5,556 bases of DNA from Candidatus Iainarchaeum sp. Lineage in GTDB: Archaea > Iainarchaeota > Iainarchaeia > Iainarchaeales > GW2011-AR10. The notes beneath the pieces are model-generated. The model ran no database searches and was not told the origin of the DNA. It saw only the letters and a list, made by a program, of their open reading frames with translations. Below are positions 1 to 3,914 of the stretch, in pieces. The stretch lies in the NCBI GenBank assembly GCA_016186855.1, contig JACPKT010000055.1, forward strand, positions 1 through 5,556. Direction: 5' to 3'. Each line of letters starts with the position of its first letter. The stretch's first letter is position 1. A program made the translations under genes and the position numbers.

Positions 1-63
1 TACAGCGCATTTGCCGCACAAATGCATACCGCACGACATATGATGATCTTCCATTTTTTCCAT
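1..63 (-). CDS. Cysteine-rich protein of unknown function, N-terminal 21 codons only
   Basis: An open frame begins with ATG at 63 on the minus strand and runs off the left edge. The start is well supported because a perfect GGAGGT lies 8 bases upstream. The visible peptide has two histidines (H7, H8) and then C11, C16 and C19, in the pattern MSCGMHLCGKCAV. This C-x4-C-x2-C spacing suggests binding of zinc, another metal or an Fe-S cluster. The pattern slightly resembles small archaeal zinc-ribbon or B-box-like proteins, but 21 residues cannot settle the family and I assign no function. It is divergent from everything to its right. The palindromes at 110-120 and 214-222 lie upstream of it and could be operators. 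Confidence 0.7.
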   Translation of the reverse strand, partial: MEKMEDHHMSCGMHLCGKCAV

Positions 64-71
64 GAAAAAAT

Positions 72-77
72 ACCTCC
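72..77 (-). promoter_or_regulatory. Ribosome binding site GGAGGT of the left-edge cysteine-rich gene
   Basis: The plus strand reads acctcc, so the minus-strand mRNA carries GGAGGT 8 bases before the ATG at 63. It is the strongest Shine-Dalgarno match in the window and fixes the start of the partial gene. It also implies a leader longer than that of the aquaporin gene, which looks leaderless. Confidence 0.75.
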
Positions 78-109
78 ATCAGAAAAAATTATTAAAGTTA
101 AAACAAGGT

Positions 110-120
110 TGGTTAAACCA
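110..120. repeat. Palindrome TGGTTAAACCA, first GGTTWAACC copy
   Basis: The site is a perfect inverted repeat, TGGTT-A-AACCA. Its nine-base core GGTTAAACC recurs as GGTTTAACC at 214-222, which is the same palindrome with the other central base. It lies about 50 bases upstream of the start of the left-edge gene, where a repressor or activator could bind. No binding protein is known from the sequence. Confidence 0.4.
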
Positions 121-213
121 GAATTTAAGCATTTGCCCGTTTCCGGAAAAATAGTTGTCTGACGAAAAAACCCAAAACACTGCAGGTGCCACAAAAAAAA
201 GGCTTTTTATTCA

Positions 214-222
214 GGTTTAACC
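214..222. repeat. Palindrome GGTTTAACC, second GGTTWAACC copy
   Basis: This is the second copy of the nine-base palindrome found at 111-119, with a spacing of 103 bases between copies. It lies between a T-rich, TATA-like element (204-211) and the ribosome binding site of the small ORF at 259. A protein bound here could influence either of the divergent transcripts. The functional role is inferred only from the repeated symmetry. Confidence 0.35.
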
Positions 223-258
223 CACTATTATCGAATAAAATTTTTCGAGGACATTTTT

Positions 259-351
259 TTGACCGCGCACGATTCTTTCATAATTTCAATTCTTTCAACT
301 GGGTTGATTTTGTTAATTGCTTTTCTTTTATGGCAACCGGAATTTGAATAA
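259..351 (+). CDS. Candidate 30-residue single-helix membrane protein
   Basis: A TTG-initiated frame of 30 codons ends at TAA 349-351. A GAGGA ribosome binding site at 247-251 leaves 8 bases between its last conserved G and the TTG, close to the spacing of the proven genes nearby. The peptide has a short polar N-terminus (MTAHDS). A continuous hydrophobic stretch (residues 7-25) follows, with one glycine at 15, and the acidic tail is WQPEFE. That is the shape of a one-pass small membrane protein. A TATA-like TTTTTATT lies at 204-211, which would start transcription near 234. I recognise no family. The TTG start and small size keep this tentative; the helix and ribosome binding site together are better than a random short frame usually shows. 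Confidence 0.4.
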   Translation: MTAHDSFIISILSTGLILLIAFLLWQPEFE

Positions 352-457
352 CAAGCCAAAATCAAAAAATAAATGTGCAAAAGCTAATTATTGTGCAAAG
401 CCTAGCCCCGTCGTCTGTTTTTAAATACGTTTTTAAGGCTTTAGTAAGGGTTTTTAT
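352..457. other. Intergenic stretch upstream of the TBP transcript
   Basis: No convincing gene is seen here. The stretch contains two direct copies of TGTGCAAA, at 374-381 and 392-399 (period 18), just upstream of the TATA box at 420-427. Activators in archaea commonly bind directly upstream of the TATA/BRE region, so these may be regulatory. That is inference from position only. Confidence 0.35.
420..427 (+). promoter_or_regulatory. Probable TATA box of the TBP transcription unit
   Basis: TTTAAATA is identical to the elements before the ferredoxin gene (2818-2825) and the oligosaccharyltransferase gene (4448-4455). Transcription would begin near 449-451. That is 7-9 bases before the ATG of the upstream frame at 458 and about 88 bases before TBP. 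A second candidate, TTTTTATATG at 451-460, would start the RNA near 482 and omit that upstream ATG. Confidence 0.5.
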
Positions 458-541
458 ATGGGGTTTTTAAAGGCATTTTTCGTTTCTTGGTTTTTTTTTG
501 TTTTTGGAGAATGCTTTTTTTTGAAGGGGGTTTTTGAATGA
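458..541 (+). CDS. Candidate Phe-rich 27-codon upstream ORF overlapping the TBP start (ATGA)
   Basis: A frame opens with ATG at 458 and ends with TGA at 539-541. The stop shares the ATGA overlap with the TBP start, the classic arrangement for translational coupling. Of its 27 residues, 10 are phenylalanine and 2 tryptophan or tyrosine-like aromatics are limited to W11. It is strongly hydrophobic, with few charges (K5, E18, K23, E27). AAGGG at 446-450 lies 7 bases before its ATG. It starts about 8 bases after the TSS predicted from the TATA box at 420-427. It could be a leader peptide setting TBP translation or a tiny membrane peptide. The DNA here is very T-rich, so a run of TTT codons could be incidental. 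A second short frame (511-537) in TBP phase ends directly before the TBP ATG. Confidence 0.35.
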   Translation: MGFLKAFFVSWFFFVFGECFFLKGVFE

Positions 542-1128
542 AGTACACTATTGTGAATCTTGTTGCGTCTGGAAACTTGAATGCAACGCTTGACTTGTAC
601 AATTTGGCAATAACCATTCCAAACATTGAGTATGAGCCTGAGCAGTTTCCGGGCGCGATTTTAAAGCTCAAAGAGCCGCGGGTTTCAATGCTTTTGTTTA
701 AGAACGGCAAAGTGATTTGCAGCGGAGCAAGTAGCGAGAGCCAGATCAGCCTTGCAATTTTCAAGGCGTCAAAGCTCATCCACGAAATACAGAAAAACGT
801 CAAAATACAGAAAAACGCTGATTACACTGTTGTAAACCTTGTTGCAACGGCAAACCTGAGCATGACCCTTGATCTTTTCAAGACAGCCATGGCTTTGGAT
901 AACGTGGAATACGAGCCAGAACAGTTTCCGGGAGCAATTCTTAGAATCAACGAGCCAAAGCTCACGCTTTTGTTGTTCAAAAACGGGAAACTGATTTGTG
1001 CTGGGGCAAAAAAAGAAGAGTACCTTAAAAAAGGCCTTCGTATAGCAGCAAAGATGGTTCGGCCGGTTAACAAGAGCGCTCCAAAAGAGAAAAAAGTCCC
1101 AAAAAAAACGCAAGAAAAGAAAAAGTAA
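538..1128 (+). CDS. tbp: TATA-box binding protein (TBP), archaeal general transcription factor
   Basis: TBP binds the promoter TATA element, bends it and recruits TFB and RNA polymerase. The 196-residue protein contains the two saddle repeats, at about 3-80 and 96-173, each with the EYEPEQFPG block. The DNA-kinking phenylalanine pairs are visible as F37/F54 and F130/F147. The halves are unusually alike: I count about 40 of 64 identical positions over the core. The linker has a small tandem duplication (IQKNVK IQKNAD). The C-terminal tail (about 178-196) is strongly basic, with many lysines, whereas archaeal TBPs commonly end in an acidic tail. The ATG at 538 is the only reasonable start, since an in-phase TGA precedes it directly. 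GAAGGGGG at 523-530 is the likely ribosome binding site. A 5S rRNA gene follows within about 35 bases. Confidence 0.96.
   Translation: MKYTIVNLVASGNLNATLDLYNLAITIPNIEYEPEQFPGAILKLKEPRVSMLLFKNGKVICSGASSESQISLAIFKASKLIHEIQKNVKIQKNADYTVVNLVATANLSMTLDLFKTAMALDNVEYEPEQFPGAILRINEPKLTLLLFKNGKLICAGAKKEEYLKKGLRIAAKMVRPVNKSAPKEKKVPKKTQEKKK
785..817 (+). repeat. 18-bp tandem duplication in the TBP linker
   Basis: AAATACAGAAAAACG occurs at 785-799 and again at 803-817, a period of 18 bases or six codons. It produces the IQKN-x-K-IQKN pattern between the two TBP lobes, so the reading frame is kept. The copies are identical over 15 bases, which suggests a fairly recent slippage duplication in the flexible linker. 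Confidence 0.7.
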
Positions 1129-1129
1129 A

Positions 1130-1138
1130 TTTTTTAAA
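1130..1138 (+). promoter_or_regulatory. Box A (TATA) of the 5S rRNA gene, overlapping a T-tract after TBP
   Basis: TTTTTTAAA begins two bases after the TBP stop codon. Its centre is about 27 bases before the predicted 5' end of the 5S rRNA (1162-1164), the spacing expected for an archaeal box A. The six T residues could also act as a U-tract terminator for TBP, so one element may serve both units. Readthrough of TBP into 5S is the alternative. Confidence 0.6.
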
Positions 1139-1162
1139 CGTGTTGCCTGATAAAATTGTTTT

Positions 1163-1278
1163 GATTAGCGGCCATAGTGGCAGGGAAACACCTGGTCTCA
1201 TCTCGAACCCAGAAGTTAAGCCTGCCGCGTTTTGATATGCACTGCGTTTTCACGTGGAGCGTTCAAAAGCTGCTAATT
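1163..1278 (+). rRNA. 5S ribosomal RNA
   Basis: This is the 5S rRNA of the large ribosomal subunit. The conserved block CATCTCGAACCC at 1199-1210 and the following GAAGTTAAGCCTGCC are diagnostic. Helix I pairs ATTAGCGGC (1164-1172) with GCTGCTAAT (1269-1277) over 9 bp with one G-U, and a G-U plus a U-A could extend it by two. Helix II pairs GGCAGG with CCTGCC, and helix III pairs CTGG with CCAG. A distal hairpin, CTGCGT/ACGTGG with a TTTC loop, fits helix IV. The length of about 116 is slightly short for the family. It has its own box A and no 16S or 23S gene beside it, as in archaea with unlinked 5S genes. Its 3' end overlaps the stop codon of the convergent methyltransferase remnant. The ends are good to a few bases. 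Confidence 0.95.
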
Positions 1279-1979
1279 ACTTTTCAATCTTCTTTTTTGC
1301 ATACAATAAAATTGTTTCCGGAATAAGTTCAATTTCAAACCCGAGGCTTTCCAGAAGTGCTTTTATTTTTTCAAGGTTTTTTGGGTTATGGTATTCCAAA
1401 ATCACAGAATCTATTTTTTGGAATTCTTTTAGTTTTCACAAAAACTTCGCGCGAGCCAGAAATGCTGTACTCTTTGTCCAGGCTGTTGCAGGCAGGGTTT
1501 TCCTCGCAGATGTAGAGCGGTAAAAGTTCTTTTCCTTTTTTTCCAACCACTGCAAGGTTGAAGGCAAAAATTTTTTTTTTATAATTGTTTTCCTTTATGT
1601 TTTTTTCAAGCAGCTCAAAATTTTGGGGCATTGGCTCAAAGCAAAAAATTTTTGCAGAAGGAAACTTTTTGGCATAATATGCCGAAAAGCTGCCAATGTG
1701 CGCGCCAATGTCAATAATCGTTTTTGGACTGGAAAAATCGTGTTCCAGAACAGAGTATTCTTTTTTTATGAACAGCTCGTTTAGGACAAAAAAATCCCAC
1801 ACGTTTTGCCTTAAAAAAAATTTCAAACCATTGCGCAATTCCGCCTTGATTGTTTTTTTCCGGTCTGGAAAAAAATAGCTGGCAAATATTTGGAGCGGGT
1901 TTTTGTACAAAAAAAGCATTTCAAAAAAATATTTTGCCCTGTAAGGGAGTTTTTTCACGAACAAAAAAAGCTGTGGCAT
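1277..1979 (-). pseudogene. FkbM-family SAM-dependent methyltransferase, frameshifted and internally deleted
   Basis: FkbM-type enzymes transfer a methyl group from S-adenosylmethionine, often to sugars or polyketide-like substrates. The intact frame from ATG 1979 has the SAM-binding motif IIDIGAHIGSF (88-98), the acidic strand end CFEPMPQNFELLEKN (113-127) and the NPACNSL block (161-167). It then runs into a stop at 1386-1388. The true C-terminus lies in another frame (1277-1435). It reads KLKEFQKIDSVILEYHNPKN and continues to the TAA at 1277-1279. Between VKT (181-183) and KLKEF the family normally has a stretch of about 40 residues containing an LKxDxEGAE motif, and it is absent in all frames. 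A deletion that also shifted the frame therefore explains the gene better than a simple sequencing error. The 197-residue product would lack part of the fold. ATG 1979 lies about 2 bases after the TSS predicted from the TATA box at 2005-2012. Its substrate is unknown. Confidence 0.75.
1293..1298 (+). terminator. Probable T-tract terminator of 5S rRNA
   Basis: A run of six T residues preceded by CTTTTC...CTTC lies 15-20 bases after the 5S 3' end. Archaeal polymerase terminates on short U-tracts without needing a hairpin. The tract sits inside the 3' end of the convergent methyltransferase remnant, where it encodes lysines on the other strand. Confidence 0.4.
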
Positions 1980-1997
1980 TAAAAAATTTTTTTAATG
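1977..1997. repeat. 21-bp perfect palindrome over the methyltransferase start codon
   Basis: CATTAAAAAA (1977-1986) and TTTTTTAATG (1988-1997) are perfect inverted copies around a single T. The CAT at 1977-1979 is the minus-strand start codon of the methyltransferase remnant. On that strand the element also supplies a T6 run that could end the aquaporin transcript. It could equally be a protein-binding site. The arms are nearly all A-T, so the RNA stem would be weak. Confidence 0.45.
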
Positions 1998-2004
1998 GCA
2001 ATTG

Positions 2005-2012
2005 TTTTAAAA
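2005..2012 (-). promoter_or_regulatory. Probable TATA box of the methyltransferase remnant
   Basis: TTTTAAAA is centred about 27 bases before 1981-1982 on the minus strand, so transcription would begin within about 2 bases of the ATG at 1979. No ribosome binding site is seen, which fits a leaderless message. The sequence is simple and self-complementary, so chance is a real alternative. Confidence 0.35.
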
Positions 2013-2024
2013 CCGGCTGCAAAA

Positions 2025-2717
2025 TTACTTTTTTCTGGGTTTTTCTGACAAAAAAATCCAAGTGTAAAGAATTGCCGCAAGCACTCCGCCCACTATCGGG
2101 CCAAGCCAGTAAACGCCCTGATTGTCCAAAAACCCTGAAACAATTGCGGGCCCAAAAGCCCTTGCAGGGTTCAAGGCCGCACCAGTTAGGGGCCCGCCGA
2201 CCATTATTGAAAATGCCAAGACCATTCCAATGGCAAAGCCATTTAGCGGAGTAGTGTTTCGCTTGTCAAAAGAGAGCGCAAAAATTGTCAAAACCAAAAA
2301 AAATGTCAAAATTATTTCCACAAGCGTTCCGACTGCAAAAGTAATGCCGAACACTTCATTAAGCATGGTTGTTCCAAGCGCAATTGATTGCGGCACTTTT
2401 GGAAAAACTGCTAACAAGGCAAAGCTGGCTATTATTGAGCCCGCAAGTTGTGAGGCGATAAAAAATATGGCGTCTTTTTGCCCTATTTTTTTGGCGGCAA
2501 GCATGGCGATTGTTACTGCTGGGTTAATGTGTGTTCCTGAAATTGCGCCGAATGCGTAAACCATTGCCATCAATGCAAGGCCGTGTGCAAAAGCAATTCC
2601 AAGCAATCCCAGCGCATCCCCGGTGATAGAATTTACAATCACTGCCCCTGCACCAATAAACACTAGAGTGAAAGTCCCAATCAGTTCTGCTGCATATTTT
2701 TGAAAATTTTTGTCCAT
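2025..2717 (-). CDS. Aquaporin/MIP-family channel
   Basis: This is a membrane channel for water and possibly small neutral solutes. The 230-residue protein has six hydrophobic helices, at about 7-29, 36-58, 83-105, 125-150, 157-175 and 201-224. Two half-helices carry the signature motifs HINPAVT (NPA 65-67) and LNPARAFGP (NPA 183-185). Aligning spacings with E. coli AqpZ puts the selectivity filter at H45, I171, A180 and R186. This His/Ile/Ala/Arg set resembles plant TIPs more than AqpZ (Phe/His/Thr/Arg). The residue after NPAR is A, not the D of glycerol channels, and YW (203-204) in helix 6 is aquaporin-like. I chose ATG at 2717; an adjacent in-phase TTG at 2720 is less likely because the predicted TSS falls at about 2718. 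The gene is divergent from the ferredoxin operon and upstream of the methyltransferase remnant. Confidence 0.95.
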   Translation of the reverse strand: MDKNFQKYAAELIGTFTLVFIGAGAVIVNSITGDALGLLGIAFAHGLALMAMVYAFGAISGTHINPAVTIAMLAAKKIGQKDAIFFIASQLAGSIIASFALLAVFPKVPQSIALGTTMLNEVFGITFAVGTLVEIILTFFLVLTIFALSFDKRNTTPLNGFAIGMVLAFSIMVGGPLTGAALNPARAFGPAIVSGFLDNQGVYWLGPIVGGVLAAILYTWIFLSEKPRKK

Positions 2718-2740
2718 CAATTAGAAGTGGTTTATTGAAA

Positions 2741-2748
2741 TATATAAA
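2741..2748 (-). promoter_or_regulatory. TATA box of the aquaporin gene
   Basis: Read on the minus strand this is TTTATATA, a near-ideal archaeal box A. Its centre is 26-27 bases before 2718, one base from the ATG at 2717. That predicts a leaderless mRNA and agrees with the lack of any Shine-Dalgarno sequence. Confidence 0.65.
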
Positions 2749-2817
2749 ACTATTGCCAGTTTTTTGTGCTTTTGGCGCGGAATTGAACCAAAAACAATAA
2801 AAACAAATTATCGTTTA

Positions 2818-2825
2818 TTTAAATA
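2818..2825 (+). promoter_or_regulatory. TATA box of the ferredoxin-reductase-peroxiredoxin operon
   Basis: TTTAAATA predicts transcription from about 2847-2849. This gives a leader of about 20 bases that includes the GAGG ribosome binding site at 2857-2860. It is divergent from the aquaporin promoter, about 70 bases away. Confidence 0.55.
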
Positions 2826-2867
2826 CAAACTATTACGCGTGAATTTTGATTCATTTGAGGTTTTTTT

Positions 2868-3113
2868 GTGCCAAAATGGGTGATTGAACACCATAAAGAC
2901 ATCTGCATTGGTTGTGGAGCATGCGCTGCCATTGAACCAAAGCACTGGAAAATGGAGGGCGACAAGAGCCACTTGAATGGCTCGCAAAAAAAAGACGGAA
3001 ACCCTGACGGAGTGTGGGAAATAAAAGAAGTGGAAGGAGACCTTGAATTAAACCAGGAAGCGGCTGACTCCTGTCCTGTTCCGTGCATTTTCATAAAAAA
3101 ATTAAAGGACTGA
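2868..3113 (+). CDS. Single-cluster [4Fe-4S] ferredoxin
   Basis: This is a small soluble electron carrier. The 81-residue acidic protein has C13-x2-C16-x2-C19 near the N-terminus and a fourth ligand, C69, in the motif AADSCPVPC. Together these bind one [4Fe-4S] cluster. The second-cluster cysteines of dicluster ferredoxins are absent: E23 stands where the CP cysteine after CxxCxxC would be. C73 is an extra cysteine that might form a disulfide, as in some monocluster archaeal ferredoxins. The start is GTG, supported by GAGG at 2857-2860 with 7 bases of spacing. The flavoprotein gene follows 18 bases after the stop, so the two are probably cotranscribed and are likely electron-transfer partners. 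Confidence 0.92.
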   Translation: MPKWVIEHHKDICIGCGACAAIEPKHWKMEGDKSHLNGSQKKDGNPDGVWEIKEVEGDLELNQEAADSCPVPCIFIKKLKD

Positions 3114-3131
3114 TTTTTGAGGGTTATTTGA

Positions 3132-3866
3132 ATGAAGTTTTCTGAGTTTGAAGGAAAAATCACTAAAATAACAGATTATTCGCATGATGGCAAGAGCGTT
3201 GCAAAAGTTTTCAATGTCGACATTGATGGCGTTAAACTTGATTTTTTGCCGGGCCAGTTTGTGATGATTTCGGCAGGAAACGTGCCAAGCCCCATTGACC
3301 CTTCAAGGCTGAAATACAGTTCTATGAGCATTTGCAGTGCGCCACACCAGAAGGGATTGATTGAGCTTTGCATTAGAATGCCTGACCATCCGGGTGTAAG
3401 CAAATACCTAAAAGAACACGCCAAAACCGGGGAAAAAATAAAGTTCAAAGGGCCTTTTGGAACTTTTCGCATGGTGGAAGAACAAAGCGCGGTGGTATTT
3501 GTCGCGACAGGCACAGGCATTGCCCCGCTCATGAGCATGCTTCGCCACTTGCTGCACAAAAATTTTTCTGGAAAAATCTGGTTCTTTTACGGGTGCAGAA
3601 GCAACGACGATTTTTTGTACAAAAAAGAACTGATGGAATGCCAAAAAAAGCACGAAAACTTTGAACTGCACGCGAGTTTTTCAAAAGCAATGCTTGAAGG
3701 CCGCATGGGTTACATCCAAGAAATTGTAAAAAATCATGTATTTCCAGAAGACAAGGCTGGAATTCATGCTTATGTTTGCGGGAACCCTGTTTCAGTGCAG
3801 CAGCAGACTGAAACGCTTAAGGACAAAGGCTTTGAGGAAAAAAGCCTTCATTTTGAAAAATGGTGA
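3132..3866 (+). CDS. FAD/NAD(P)H ferredoxin-reductase-like flavoprotein (FNR superfamily)
   Basis: It probably moves electrons between NAD(P)H and the ferredoxin encoded just upstream. The 244-residue protein has an N-terminal FAD-binding barrel (about 5-110) with SSMSICSAP (63-71), GVSKYL (88-93) and GPFGTF (107-112). A C-terminal nucleotide-binding domain follows, with GTGIAP (127-132), FYGCR (152-156), CGNP (216-219) and the usual family ending, FEKW. The FAD motif is atypical: RxYS is normal, but here S63 replaces the arginine and M65 the tyrosine. There is no C-terminal CxxC or [2Fe-2S] cluster as in PyrK-type subunits. TTGAGGG at 3117-3123 is the ribosome binding site for ATG 3132. The choice between NADH and NADPH, and the physiological direction, cannot be read from the sequence. 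Confidence 0.88.
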   Translation: MKFSEFEGKITKITDYSHDGKSVAKVFNVDIDGVKLDFLPGQFVMISAGNVPSPIDPSRLKYSSMSICSAPHQKGLIELCIRMPDHPGVSKYLKEHAKTGEKIKFKGPFGTFRMVEEQSAVVFVATGTGIAPLMSMLRHLLHKNFSGKIWFFYGCRSNDDFLYKKELMECQKKHENFELHASFSKAMLEGRMGYIQEIVKNHVFPEDKAGIHAYVCGNPVSVQQQTETLKDKGFEEKSLHFEKW

Positions 3867-3914
3867 AAACTTTTGCGCCAGTTTTAACAAATTCGCTTTA
3901 GAGGTCGAAGAAAA

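Noticed and set aside
196..208. AAAAAG-G-CTTTTT inverted repeat as a terminator
   Set aside because: No gene ends before it on either strand within the visible sequence, and the A/T tracts are common here.
447..535. Recurring G3-5 followed by T5 in the TBP leader as a telomere-like or G-quadruplex element
   Set aside because: There are only three good copies at irregular spacing with long gaps, and T-tracts are common throughout the window. A stable quadruplex is unlikely.
1386..1440. Programmed frameshift joining the two FkbM parts
   Set aside because: A shift could join the frames but could not restore the missing conserved stretch. No slippery-site-plus-structure arrangement is evident.
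1254..1523. Plus-strand frame of 89 codons after the 5S gene
   Set aside because: It overlaps the 5S 3' end and is antisense to recognisable FkbM sequence in two frames. It has no family resemblance and no convincing ribosome binding site.
1850..2559. Plus-strand frames of 134 and 145 codons
   Set aside because: They are antisense to the methyltransferase start and the aquaporin, whose motifs are unmistakable. Their composition is that of reversed membrane-protein codons.
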